From Butyrivibrio sp. INlla14 (GTDB taxonomy: Bacteria > Bacillota > Clostridia > Lachnospirales > Lachnospiraceae), in assembly GCF_900102515.1 (NCBI RefSeq), contig NZ_FMVS01000009.1, positions 62,001-126,000 of the forward strand: a DNA stretch of 64,000 bases. The letters are read 5' to 3'. The notes beneath the pieces are model-generated. The model searched no databases. It had not been told where the DNA came from and saw only the letters and a list, made by a program, of their open reading frames with translations. The position numbers and the translations under genes are program-made. Shown piece after piece: positions 37,055 to 45,331 of this stretch. The first letter of the stretch is position 1. Each line of letters opens with the position of its first letter.

Positions 37055-38047
37055 ATGCAGTACGCAGATATTGGAATTGATTTAGGAACAGCCTCTGTAC
37101 TTGTTTATATTAGAGGCAAGGGCGTAGTACTTAAAGAGCCATCAGTTGTGGCTTATGACAGAGATACAGAAGAGATCAAGGCTATTGGTGAGGATGCCAG
37201 ACTTATGCTTGGCCGTACACCAGGCAACATTGTTGCTGTCAGACCACTTCGTCAGGGCGTTATCTCTAACTACAAAATTACAGAGCAGATGATGAGATAC
37301 TTCATCAAGAAGGCTATTGGACGCAGAATACATCGTAAGCCTTTCATAGCAGTATGTGTACCAAGTGGAGCTACTGAGGTTGAGAAGAAGGCCGTTGAGG
37401 ATGCAACTAGACTTTGCGGTGCCAGAGATGTTAAGACTATCGAGGAACCTATTGCAGCAGCTATCGGCGCAGGTATTGATATTACAAAGCCATGTGGAAA
37501 CATGATTGTTGATATAGGTGGTGGTACATCTGATATCGCAGTAATTTCCCTTGGTGGAACAGTTGTCAGCACATCTGTTAAGGTTGCTGGTGATGATTTC
37601 GATGAAGCTATCGTACGTTACATGAGAAAGAAACACAATCTTTTGATTGGTGATCGTACTGCTGAAGATATTAAGATCAAGATTGGATCAGCTTATCCAC
37701 GTGCTGAGGATGATTACATGGATGTCAGAGGAAGAAACCTTGTAACAGGTCTTCCTAAGACAGTAAGAGTATCATCTGAAGAGACAGAGGAAGCACTTAG
37801 AGAGCCTACATCGCAGATTATTGAGGCTATCCACAGTGTACTTGAGAACACTCCTCCAGAGCTTGCTGCAGATATCGCGGATAGAGGAATTGTTCTTACA
37901 GGTGGTGGAGCACTTCTTCGTGGACTTGAGGATCTTATCTATTCCAAGACTGGTATCAACACTATGACCGCTGAGGATCCTATGACAGCAGTTGCCATAG
38001 GAACAGGCCGTTATGTAGAATTCATTGTTGGATATCACGAGGACTGA
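37055..38047 (+). CDS. mbl: MreB-family rod-shape protein (Mbl-like)
   Basis: A bacterial actin that guides cell-wall synthesis along the cell side. Actin-fold motifs: DIGIDLGTASVLVY (phosphate 1), MIVDIGGGTSDIAVISLGG (phosphate 2, about residue 150) and GIVLTGGGALLRGLE (adenosine, about 275). At 330 residues it is full length. I call it Mbl rather than MreB because flhO and flhP follow directly, as in B. subtilis mbl-flhO-flhP, and there are no mreC/mreD genes beside it. Confidence 0.88.
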   Translation: MQYADIGIDLGTASVLVYIRGKGVVLKEPSVVAYDRDTEEIKAIGEDARLMLGRTPGNIVAVRPLRQGVISNYKITEQMMRYFIKKAIGRRIHRKPFIAVCVPSGATEVEKKAVEDATRLCGARDVKTIEEPIAAAIGAGIDITKPCGNMIVDIGGGTSDIAVISLGGTVVSTSVKVAGDDFDEAIVRYMRKKHNLLIGDRTAEDIKIKIGSAYPRAEDDYMDVRGRNLVTGLPKTVRVSSEETEEALREPTSQIIEAIHSVLENTPPELAADIADRGIVLTGGGALLRGLEDLIYSKTGINTMTAEDPMTAVAIGTGRYVEFIVGYHED

Positions 38048-38137
38048 TCTGTTGTAACTAAAATGGCTGCATTGCAGCAATTGTCGTTCACGGATAGAAC
38101 GTCTAACGATAAGACCAGGATGGTATGAGGAAATTGT

Positions 38138-38968
38138 ATGGTAAAGGGTCTATACACTGCTTACACCGGTATGATCAACGAGCAACACAGAATGGATGTG
38201 CTCACCAACAATCTTGCGAATGCCAACACAAATGGTTATAAAAAAGAAGGCGCAACTGCTCAGGCTTTTAGAGATCAACTTGCGCTGAAAATAAAGGATT
38301 ATACTGATGCCCCTAACACTGCACGTGGACTGGGCATCATTAATCCTGGTGTAAAAATTGGAGAAGGCTATGTCGACTGGACAGAGGGGCCAATGAGGGA
38401 AACTAATAATACCTTCGACCTCGCTATCGGTGGATATGGCTTTTTTGGTGTAGAATACACGAATAAGGCTGCTAATATTGAAAGAGATACAGCCGGTGTT
38501 ACAAATACAATGTACACTAGGGACGGTAACTTTACTCTTAACAGTGAAGGTTTTCTTGTAACACAAGACGGGGATTATGTTTTGTCAGCAGAGGGCGGAA
38601 GGATCCAGCTTGATCCTAACCTTTCAACGCAGATCAATGTTCTTGGTGAGATTGTTCAGGATGGTGAAGTAGTGGCTAGAGTCGGAGTCTTTGACTTTGA
38701 GAAGACTGTTTATCCTGATGGAAGAATAAGCTATGACAACTTGGAGCACTATGGAGAGAACTTCTTTATTCCGATAGATGGCGCTGCTACAGTTGATGCA
38801 ACCTACACAATTTATCCGGGTTTTTTGGAACAGTCTAATGTATCTGTTGTAGATGAGATGGTTACAATGATTGCTGTTCAGCGTAATTATGATACTAACC
38901 AGAGAATGATAACTACAATTGATGGTACCTTGGATATTGCAGCTAACCAGCTTGGACGACTTGGATAA
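38138..38968 (+). CDS. flhO: Flagellar basal-body rod protein FlhO (FlgF/FlgG family)
   Basis: A flagellar rod component of 276 residues. The N-terminus VKGLYTAYTGMINEQHRMDVLTNNLANANTNGYKKEG (motif TNNLANANTNGYKK at about residue 26) and the C-terminus DEMVTMIAVQRNYDTNQRMI are the conserved rod/hook helices. The central domain has LAIGGYGFFGV and YTRDGNFTLNSEG. It differs from the usual FlgG in the WTEGPMRETNNTFDLAI region and a polar insert, and corresponds to FlhO by order. ATG follows GAGGAAAT. It is probably exported by the flagellar type III system; no signal peptide is seen. Confidence 0.87.
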   Translation: MVKGLYTAYTGMINEQHRMDVLTNNLANANTNGYKKEGATAQAFRDQLALKIKDYTDAPNTARGLGIINPGVKIGEGYVDWTEGPMRETNNTFDLAIGGYGFFGVEYTNKAANIERDTAGVTNTMYTRDGNFTLNSEGFLVTQDGDYVLSAEGGRIQLDPNLSTQINVLGEIVQDGEVVARVGVFDFEKTVYPDGRISYDNLEHYGENFFIPIDGAATVDATYTIYPGFLEQSNVSVVDEMVTMIAVQRNYDTNQRMITTIDGTLDIAANQLGRLG

Positions 38969-39083
38969 AATTTAGAAAGTTTTAATAATATATCATAGGG
39001 AACGAACCGATATAAAGAAAGAGCAGAGATTACCAGTCACGGAGGACGGTAAGAATACTTTTTATCTCGATCGGAGGTGGCTT
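38969..39083 (+). promoter_or_regulatory. Leader between flhO and flhP with a sigma-D-like -10 and possible RNA structure
   Basis: ACCGATAT (39006-39013, 7 of 8 to the sigma-D -10) has TAAT 16 nt upstream, a weak -35. Downstream, CCGAT...ATAAAG can pair with CTTTTTAT...ATCGG (39008-39075), enclosing TTACC/GGTAA; the right arm abuts the ribosome binding site GGAGGTGG. Both are predictions from pattern. Confidence 0.35.
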
Positions 39084-39920
39084 ATGGTAAGAAGCTTATG
39101 GTCCGCTGCGACAGGTATGAATGCACAGCAGACAAATGTAGATACAATTTCTAATAACCTTGCAAACGTCAATACGACAGGTTACAAGGCACAGGGAGCA
39201 CAATTTAAATCCCTTCTATATCAGGAGCTTCAGACCGTTACAACTACAGCTAACGGAGATCCGAAGCCAACGACTTCTCAAGTGGGACTTGGTGTCCGTA
39301 CTTCTACAATAAACCAGTTTTTTAGACAGGGATCTTTTTTAAATAGTGATAATCCGGCAGCCATGGCTATCAGCGGTGATGGTTTCTTTGGTTATCTTGA
39401 TACAGATGGAACAACACAGCTCTATACAAGAAATGGTAACTTTACCTGGGCATTAGCAGAGACTGGCGGCACAGACCTTGTCCTTACAACAGCAGAAGGT
39501 AATAAGGTCCTTGGAATAGATGATCAGGAGATAAGAGTTACAGGAAACCTTGTGGCTAGCCGTATAACAATCGGCGGCGATGGCAAGATTTATTATCCTG
39601 ATGCAGATGGTGTTCCACAGCAGATACAGAATTTCCAGATTGAAATGTACCAGTTCCCTAACAGGGAAGGACTTGAAAGAGTTGGAAGTGCAGCCTGGAA
39701 AGAAACTGCTGCAAGTGGTGCTGTGATAAAAGAAAGCACAGCTGCTGGAAATGGTATAAAGCCAAGTGAGATTGTTCAAGGTTACCTTGAGGGATCAAAT
39801 GTAAATGTAGCAACGGAAATGGTTAATCTTATTGTTGCACAGAGAGCTTATGAAATGAATTCTACAGCAATACAGACTACAGATGAGATGATGCAGACAG
39901 CTAACAGCTTGAAGAGATAA
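39084..39920 (+). CDS. flhP: Flagellar basal-body rod protein FlhP/FlgG
   Basis: A distal-rod-type protein of 278 residues. N-terminal motif SLWSAATGMNAQQTNVD then SNNLANVNTTGYKAQ; central MAISGDGFFGY and YTRNGNFTW; C-terminal QGYLEGSNVNVATEMVNLI and QRAYEMNS, the typical FlgG ending. GGAGGTGG is 4 nt before ATG. It follows flhO after 115 nt and precedes a FlgJ-type rod-binding gene, so the three form a rod-assembly set. Confidence 0.92.
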   Translation: MVRSLWSAATGMNAQQTNVDTISNNLANVNTTGYKAQGAQFKSLLYQELQTVTTTANGDPKPTTSQVGLGVRTSTINQFFRQGSFLNSDNPAAMAISGDGFFGYLDTDGTTQLYTRNGNFTWALAETGGTDLVLTTAEGNKVLGIDDQEIRVTGNLVASRITIGGDGKIYYPDADGVPQQIQNFQIEMYQFPNREGLERVGSAAWKETAASGAVIKESTAAGNGIKPSEIVQGYLEGSNVNVATEMVNLIVAQRAYEMNSTAIQTTDEMMQTANSLKR

Positions 39921-39950
39921 TAGATGGCAATAGGCCAATGGGGGATAAAC

Positions 39951-40358
39951 ATGGCAGGATTGGATATCACTGGACTTAATGCTACGGCCATAACTGAATT
40001 TGCAGCAAACGAAAGCAAGAATGCTGCCACTATTGCACTTCAGAAGAAACTTGAAAATGTTTCAGACAAATCTTCTGATGATGAACTGTGGGCAGCCTGC
40101 AAGAGCTTTGAAGCATATTTCCTTGAGCAGATGTTTAAAGAAATGCAAAAGTCTGTAGATGCACTTAAACCAGAAAGTGGTGATAAATCTAACGAGACGC
40201 TGGTTGATTACTTTAAAGGACAGACTCTTCAGGATATTACAGCTACAGCTGTAGAGAAGCAAAGTAACGGATTTGCCCAGATGTTGTATGAAAATCTCAA
40301 ACGAAATTACGACATACCACAGGCTCCAGGCCAGGTGGAAACTGAGTCAAACGAGTAA
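39951..40358 (+). CDS. FlgJ N-terminal-type rod-binding protein
   Basis: A 135-residue cytoplasmic or exported chaperone-like protein. The core DDELWAACKSFEAYFLEQMFKEMQKSV (motif FEAYFLEQMFKEM) and the GGxxSxxxxDxxxQ-like part (NETLVDYFKGQTLQDITA) match the rod-binding domain of FlgJ. The muramidase domain of enterobacterial FlgJ is absent, as in most Firmicutes. ATG 39951 with GGGGGA is chosen over ATG 39924, which directly follows the flhP stop without a site. The C-terminal tail is polar (PGQVETESNE). Confidence 0.82.
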   Translation: MAGLDITGLNATAITEFAANESKNAATIALQKKLENVSDKSSDDELWAACKSFEAYFLEQMFKEMQKSVDALKPESGDKSNETLVDYFKGQTLQDITATAVEKQSNGFAQMLYENLKRNYDIPQAPGQVETESNE

Positions 40359-40379
40359 ACGGATTCATTTGAACTTATT

Positions 40380-40420
40380 AGCGCATAATTCTTAAGAAAG
40401 ATTAAGAATTATGCGCTTTT
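40380..40420 (+). terminator. Terminator of the mbl-flagellar operon
   Basis: GCGCATAATTCTTAA and TTAAGAATTATGCGC form a perfect 15-bp stem around GAAAGA, extended by A-T and followed by TTTTTATTG. Confidence 0.9.
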
Positions 40421-40438
40421 TATTGTGGTATCATATGA

Positions 40439-40470
40439 TGATATAGGAATTTCGGAGAAATTTCCTATAT
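40439..40470. repeat. AT-rich palindrome of the GATATAG...CTATATC type
   Basis: GATATAGGAATTTC pairs with GAAATTTCCTATATC around GGA with one bulge. Its outer arms (GATATAG/CTATATC, then ATAAA) match those of the perfect palindrome at 23807-23836. There is no T-run. It lies just before recD2 and may belong to the same dispersed repeat family. Confidence 0.5.
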
Positions 40471-40523
40471 CATAAATAATTATATGTTTTGACTCGAACA
40501 AATATGAGGAATTAATCAGAAAC

Positions 40524-42794
40524 ATGTCAGAAGAACTTGAAATAGTAAAGGGATATATAGAACATTTTATATACAAGAATGCAGAGAATGGCTATGGAGT
40601 AGTGAACCTGGTGACGGATGAAGATGAGATCATCTGTACTGGTAATTTCAAGAATGCGGATGTAGGGGATTTTCTGGAGATAAAGGGAAACTATGTGACA
40701 CATCCTGTTTATGGAGAACAGCTCAAGGTAGATAGCTTCAGAGAAGTGGTTCCGGATGATGCAGTTTCGATGCAGCGCTATCTGGGGTCTGGTGCTATCA
40801 AGGGGATTGGAGAGGCCCTTGCAGCCAAGATTGTAAAGAAATTCGGAGATGATACTTTTAGGATCATAGAAGAGGATCCGCTCCAGCTTGTAGAGATAAA
40901 GGGAATAAGCGAGAAAAAGGCCAGAGATATAGCATTGCAGATGGCTGAGAAAAGAGAAATGCGTGATGCCATGATCTTTTTGCAGCAGTATGGAATTAGC
41001 AACACCCTTGCAGTGAAGATTTTTAATAAGTACGGTAGCAGGATATATAACATTATCAAGGAGAATCCTTATCAGCTGGCGGATGATATCAGCGGTGTTG
41101 GTTTTAAGACTGCAGATGAAATAGCAGGAAAGGTTGGGATAGCAGTTGATTCCGCATACAGGATCAAGTCAGGAATCCTATATTGCCTGCTACAGGCATC
41201 TCTTGATGGCAATACATATCTGCCCCTGGAACAGCTGATAGATAGGACTATAGGGATATTATCCAGTGGACCGGAGGCTGTTTTTGACAAGGAAAACATT
41301 AAGGTGCAGATAGGAAACCTTATGATGGAAAAGAAGCTTATCAGCAAGAATGAAAATAATATTTTTGCTGCAAGTTTCTATTATGAAGAACAGGGCTGTG
41401 CCGCTATGCTTCATGAACTTAATCTGACTGAACAGGTGTCAGCTTCTGAGAAGGAAAGATATCTCAAAAAAATCTGCGAAATTGAGGAAAAGAGAGGTAT
41501 ATCCTTAGATGATCTTCAAAGAGAAGCAGTCTTAAAGAGCATTTCCAATGGAATAGTGATCATTACAGGTGGTCCTGGTACTGGTAAGACTACTACTATC
41601 AACACAATCATAAATTATTATGCCAGTGAGGGACTGGATATTATGCTGGCTGCGCCAACCGGGCGTGCTGCAAAGAGGATGACGGAAGCGACAGGTTATG
41701 AAGCCAAGACAATTCACAGACTCCTTGAGGTTTCAGGACAAGTTAGTGAGGATGATGATGTAAGGTCTGGCGGAGTTCATTTTGAAAAGAACAGAGATAA
41801 CCCCCTGGAGGCGGATGCCATTATCATAGATGAAATGTCTATGGTTGATATTCATCTTTTTTACGCCTTATTAAAGGCTCTTGTTCCGGGAACTCATCTT
41901 ATTCTGGTGGGAGACAGCTCTCAGCTGCCAAGCGTTGGGCCAGGGCAGGTTTTGGGTGACCTTATAAGGAGTGGCAGGTTTCCAACAATCATATTGCAAA
42001 AGATATTCAGACAGGCAGAAGAGAGCGATATTGTAATGAATGCTCATAGGATCCACAATGGTGAGATGCCTGTTCTTGATAATAAGAGCAAGGATTTCTT
42101 TTTTCTGGAAAGAGATGACAGCAACGTCATTTATAAGCACATGATACAGCTTATAAGAGACAAACTCCCAGGGTATGTGGGAGCTAATGCTTATGATATT
42201 CAGGTCCTTACGCCTATGAGAAAGGGACCACTTGGCGCGATACAGCTTAATCTGGTACTGCAGGAATATCTTAATCCTCCGGCACCTTCCAAAAAAGAGC
42301 ATACCTACGGGGACTTGATTCTCCGTGAGGGTGATAAGGTAATGCAGATCAGGAATAACTACCAGGCAGAATGGGAAGTTGTGGGCAAATATAACGTACC
42401 TATTGACTCGGGAACAGGGATTTTTAACGGCGACATGGGTATTGTAAGAGAGATAAATGAGTATTCTCAGGATGTAGTTGTGGAATATGACGAGCACAGA
42501 AGGGTCAGATATCCTTTTTCTGATCTTGATGAAATTGAGCTATCCTATGCTATTACAATTCATAAGTCCCAGGGAAGTGAGTACCCTGCAGTTGTCATGC
42601 CAATCCTGGGCGGGCCCAGAATGCTTCTTAACAGGAACTTGCTGTATACGGCGGTTACAAGGGCCAAGAGCACAGTGTGCATACTTGGAAGTAGCCAGAC
42701 ACTCTTTAGCATGGTCGATAATGAGCAGCAGTTAAAGAGATATACAGGACTTAGAGATAGGATAGAAGAGTTTTTTAATGCTTCAGAAATTTAG
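40524..42794 (+). CDS. recD2: ATP-dependent helicase RecD2
   Basis: A superfamily 1B 5'-3' DNA helicase acting outside RecBCD in recombination and repair. The 756-residue protein has an N-terminal OB-like region, helix-hairpin-helix repeats (GSGAIKGIGEALAAKI, VEIKGISEKKA, about residues 90-150; DDISGVGFKTADE), Walker A GGPGTGKTTTINT (about 350), motif II IIIDEMSMVD (about 438), motif III LVGDSSQLPSVG (about 470) and a C-terminal motif AITIHKSQGSEYPAV. No recB or recC is adjacent, which supports RecD2. The comFC gene begins 17 nt before its end. Confidence 0.95.
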   Translation: MSEELEIVKGYIEHFIYKNAENGYGVVNLVTDEDEIICTGNFKNADVGDFLEIKGNYVTHPVYGEQLKVDSFREVVPDDAVSMQRYLGSGAIKGIGEALAAKIVKKFGDDTFRIIEEDPLQLVEIKGISEKKARDIALQMAEKREMRDAMIFLQQYGISNTLAVKIFNKYGSRIYNIIKENPYQLADDISGVGFKTADEIAGKVGIAVDSAYRIKSGILYCLLQASLDGNTYLPLEQLIDRTIGILSSGPEAVFDKENIKVQIGNLMMEKKLISKNENNIFAASFYYEEQGCAAMLHELNLTEQVSASEKERYLKKICEIEEKRGISLDDLQREAVLKSISNGIVIITGGPGTGKTTTINTIINYYASEGLDIMLAAPTGRAAKRMTEATGYEAKTIHRLLEVSGQVSEDDDVRSGGVHFEKNRDNPLEADAIIIDEMSMVDIHLFYALLKALVPGTHLILVGDSSQLPSVGPGQVLGDLIRSGRFPTIILQKIFRQAEESDIVMNAHRIHNGEMPVLDNKSKDFFFLERDDSNVIYKHMIQLIRDKLPGYVGANAYDIQVLTPMRKGPLGAIQLNLVLQEYLNPPAPSKKEHTYGDLILREGDKVMQIRNNYQAEWEVVGKYNVPIDSGTGIFNGDMGIVREINEYSQDVVVEYDEHRRVRYPFSDLDEIELSYAITIHKSQGSEYPAVVMPILGGPRMLLNRNLLYTAVTRAKSTVCILGSSQTLFSMVDNEQQLKRYTGLRDRIEEFFNASEI

Positions 42795-43548
42795 TGATAA
42801 TATATGGGATTTAAAAGAGGGCGTTGTCACGGCAATTTTTCCAAGGAGATGCCCGGTTTGTGATGATATTGTTGAATCCATAAAGATTAGAAATGGAAAG
42901 CTGATCATTGGGCAGCTGATCCATGACAACTGCAAAAAGAAGATAAGGTACGTAAGGGGTGCAACATGCATGAAATGTGGAAAACCCCTTGGGCAGGCAG
43001 ATAGTAGTAAGGAATTCTGTTACGATTGCAATCGGGTCAGACACGTTTATGACAGAGGTTTTTCGGTGTTTGACTACAGAAGTATTTCTGGATCTGTGTA
43101 TAAATTTAAGTACATGGGAAGACAGGAATATGCAAGGTTTTATGGAAGAGCTGTATATGAGCGTTATGGCAAGGCTATCCGAAGTCTTGGGATAGATGCT
43201 ATAATACCGGTTCCAATGTACAAGGGTAAACAACTTACAAGAGGATATAATCAGGCAGAAGTTCTTGCCAAAATGGTAGGGAGAGAGTTGGGAATTCCTG
43301 TGTATACAGATGCTGTTGTCAGGAATAAAAATACCCTTCCTATGAAGGAACTTGATGCCCGCGGACGCCGCAATAATTTGAAAAAGGCTTTTAATATAAC
43401 GCGAAATGATGTAAAATTTAAGTGCATACTTATTATCGATGACATCTATACAACTGGAAGTACTATTGACGAGATCGCCCATGAGTTTCGGATTGCCGGT
43501 ACCAGGAAGATATACTTTCTGACATTAGCAATCGGGCAAACTACTTAA
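42778..43548 (+). CDS. comFC: ComF family phosphoribosyltransferase-like protein (ComFC)
   Basis: A 256-residue protein related to ComFC, needed for DNA uptake in transformable Firmicutes. The N-terminal zinc-binding part has FPRRCPVCDD, TCMKCGKPLG and CYDCNRVRH (Cys pairs at about residues 22, 63 and 80). The PRTase core has DAIIPVPMYKGKQLTRGYNQAE (motif RGYNQAEVLA at about 155) and the PRPP-binding loop CILIIDDIYTTGST (about 220). It overlaps recD2 by 17 nt and precedes yvyF, the same order as B. subtilis comFC-yvyF. No other competence gene is in this window. Confidence 0.9.
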   Translation: MLQKFSDNIWDLKEGVVTAIFPRRCPVCDDIVESIKIRNGKLIIGQLIHDNCKKKIRYVRGATCMKCGKPLGQADSSKEFCYDCNRVRHVYDRGFSVFDYRSISGSVYKFKYMGRQEYARFYGRAVYERYGKAIRSLGIDAIIPVPMYKGKQLTRGYNQAEVLAKMVGRELGIPVYTDAVVRNKNTLPMKELDARGRRNNLKKAFNITRNDVKFKCILIIDDIYTTGSTIDEIAHEFRIAGTRKIYFLTLAIGQTT

Positions 43549-43567
43549 AATAGACGGAGGTCACTAT

Positions 43568-43975
43568 ATGAACTTACGGAATTGTGCAAGATGCGGTAAA
43601 ATGTTTAACTACATTGGAGGTCAGCCTGTGTGTGATGCCTGTAAGAAGGCTATAGAGGAAGATTTCCAAAAGGTAAAGCAGTACATAGTCGATAATCCAA
43701 GAGCAGGGCTCAAAGAGATTGCTGAAGAAAATGGTGTTACTACCAAGCAGATTCAGCAGTGGATTCGTGAAGAGCGTTTGATGTTTACTTCTGATTCTCC
43801 ACTTCAGATACAGTGCGAGAATTGTGGAGCACAAATACAGACAGGAAGATACTGTGCTAAATGTAAGGCATCTATGGCTAACAACTTGAATAATACATTT
43901 GCAAAGCCTCAGCCTGCAATTCAGCAACCAGTCAAGAAGGAAGGTAAGGCTGGAATGCGCTTCCTGGATACATAA
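43568..43975 (+). CDS. yvyF: Flagellar-region zinc-ribbon/HTH protein (YvyF, TIGR03826 type)
   Basis: A 135-residue cytoplasmic protein with two zinc ribbons around a helix-turn-helix: CARCGKMFNYIGGQPVCDAC motif cysteines at residues 7, 10 and about 22-25, a MerR/other HTH-like LKEIAEENGVTTKQIQQWIREERL (about 55-78), and CENCGAQIQTGRYCAKC at about 91-107. In Bacillus it precedes flgM and is called a flagellar-operon protein of unclear role. Here flgM and flgKL do not follow; two membrane proteins do. GGAGG is 6 nt before ATG. Confidence 0.87.
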   Translation: MNLRNCARCGKMFNYIGGQPVCDACKKAIEEDFQKVKQYIVDNPRAGLKEIAEENGVTTKQIQQWIREERLMFTSDSPLQIQCENCGAQIQTGRYCAKCKASMANNLNNTFAKPQPAIQQPVKKEGKAGMRFLDT

Positions 43976-43984
43976 GGAGTAGCA

Positions 43985-44380
43985 ATGTTGGATGAAGAAA
44001 AAGTCATTTTGATGACCAAAATGGCTGCATTCATAGATCGAGAAGGTAAGAAGAACGATTCTATAAACACTTATTTTAAGAGTGACTATATAGGCTATAA
44101 CATTATAAAGTCAGTGATAAGTGCAACGATTGTATATGGTATTTTTCTTGGCACCTATGTTCTATGTAATTTTGAAGAGGTATTATCAAACCTCTATAAT
44201 ACAGAGAATCTATTGTCAGTTGGCAGGAGGTACTTGATACTATACCTCCTGCTTGTTGGCGTGTATTCACTTGCATCATATGTCATTTATTCATATCGAT
44301 ATTCCAAAATGCGAAAGAGTATGAAGACATATTATGGAAATTTAAAAAAGCTAGCTAGAATGTACGAAAAAAAGGATTGA
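43985..44380 (+). CDS. Uncharacterised two-helix membrane protein
   Basis: I do not recognise this 131-residue protein. It has a charged cytoplasmic N-terminus (MLDEEKVILMTKMAAF), two membrane helices (about 35-57 and 82-104) and a basic C-terminus rich in Lys and Tyr (YRYSKMRKSMKTYYGNLKKL). AAGGAGTAGC precedes the ATG. It is 9 nt after yvyF and 4 nt before the next membrane protein, so all are likely made from one message that also encodes cdaA. Function unknown; position suggests an envelope or motility-linked role. Confidence 0.7.
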   Translation: MLDEEKVILMTKMAAFIDREGKKNDSINTYFKSDYIGYNIIKSVISATIVYGIFLGTYVLCNFEEVLSNLYNTENLLSVGRRYLILYLLLVGVYSLASYVIYSYRYSKMRKSMKTYYGNLKKLARMYEKKD

Positions 44381-44384
44381 TAAT

Positions 44385-45329
44385 ATGACTTCATTACTTG
44401 AACTCAAGCAATACATCAACAAATTTTATATTAAATACGAAACCTACATTTCCTATGTCTGGAAATTTGTTCTTGCCCTTATAACAATAGCTGTTATCAA
44501 TAACAAGTTGGGCTATATGCAGCCACTTAATAACATAGCTATTGTCCTGATGGCTTCTTTGTTGTGTGCTATTCTGCCATCCAATTGCATTGTCCTGATG
44601 GCTGCAGTGTTTATGCTGGGACACTTGTATTCACTGGCTGTAGAGAGTGCACTTATAGCTGCTATCATTATGCTGCTTATGTTCCTTTTATACTTTAGAT
44701 TTTCTCCAAAGGATACATTGGCAGTACTCCTTACACCAATATTTTTCTATTTGCATATTCCATATGTGATGCCACTGGCTATGGGACTTTTGGGACTTCC
44801 TACATCCATCGTTTCCGTATCTTTTGGAGTTATCATTTATTACATGATCACATATTTTTCATCAGGAGCTAATGTTGCCAAGCTTGGAACAGACGTTGAG
44901 GAAGCATCCAATCAGTTCCAGGCAGTTCTTAAGGGTATTCTTGGAGATAAGGCCATGATGGTCATGATAGTAGCGTTTGCAGTAGCTCTTATTCTGGTAT
45001 ATGTGATTCGCAGATCTTCTATAGATCATTCCTGGAGAATAGCTATTGGTGCTGGAGCAATCAGCCTTATAGTTTGTATCCTTATCGGAGATTTGGTTTG
45101 CGAGACAAATATCTCCTTCTTTGGAGTTATAGTTGGAACAGTAGTTTCAGCTGCTTTGATGCTTGTTGTGGAATTCTTTGCATTTAATGTGGACTACAGC
45201 AGAACTGAGAAGGTTCAGTTTGAAGACGATGACTATTATTACTATGTTAAGGCAGTTCCAAAGGTTACAGTATCTGCTCCAGAGAGAAGGGTTAAAAGAA
45301 TAAATCGTGCCAAGGAAAGGCATAGATAA
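44385..45329 (+). CDS. Uncharacterised polytopic membrane protein with an acidic-tyrosine tail motif
   Basis: A 314-residue protein with about eight or nine membrane helices between residues 22 and 270. It ends in a cytoplasmic tail of about 45 residues with the striking segment VQFEDDDYYYYVKAVPKV, followed by a basic end (RRVKRINRAKERHR). I recall similar tails in unnamed Lachnospiraceae proteins upstream of cdaA, but cannot verify it here. AAAGGA is 8 nt before ATG. The next gene, cdaA, starts 2 nt after its stop. The tight coupling suggests a role linked to c-di-AMP or to the envelope; no transporter motif is seen. Confidence 0.7.
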   Translation: MTSLLELKQYINKFYIKYETYISYVWKFVLALITIAVINNKLGYMQPLNNIAIVLMASLLCAILPSNCIVLMAAVFMLGHLYSLAVESALIAAIIMLLMFLLYFRFSPKDTLAVLLTPIFFYLHIPYVMPLAMGLLGLPTSIVSVSFGVIIYYMITYFSSGANVAKLGTDVEEASNQFQAVLKGILGDKAMMVMIVAFAVALILVYVIRRSSIDHSWRIAIGAGAISLIVCILIGDLVCETNISFFGVIVGTVVSAALMLVVEFFAFNVDYSRTEKVQFEDDDYYYYVKAVPKVTVSAPERRVKRINRAKERHR

Positions 45330-45331
45330 TT

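Noticed and set aside
38969..39083. Cyclic-di-GMP riboswitch upstream of flhP
   Set aside because: The conserved core of class I or II c-di-GMP riboswitches was not found; only general pairing is seen.
41871..42497. Open frame of 208 codons on the minus strand inside recD2
   Set aside because: Overlaps the helicase motifs of recD2 and has no binding site or recognisable domain.
42811..43482. Open frame of 223 codons on the minus strand inside comFC
   Set aside because: Shadow of the real gene; no start signal and an implausible protein composition.
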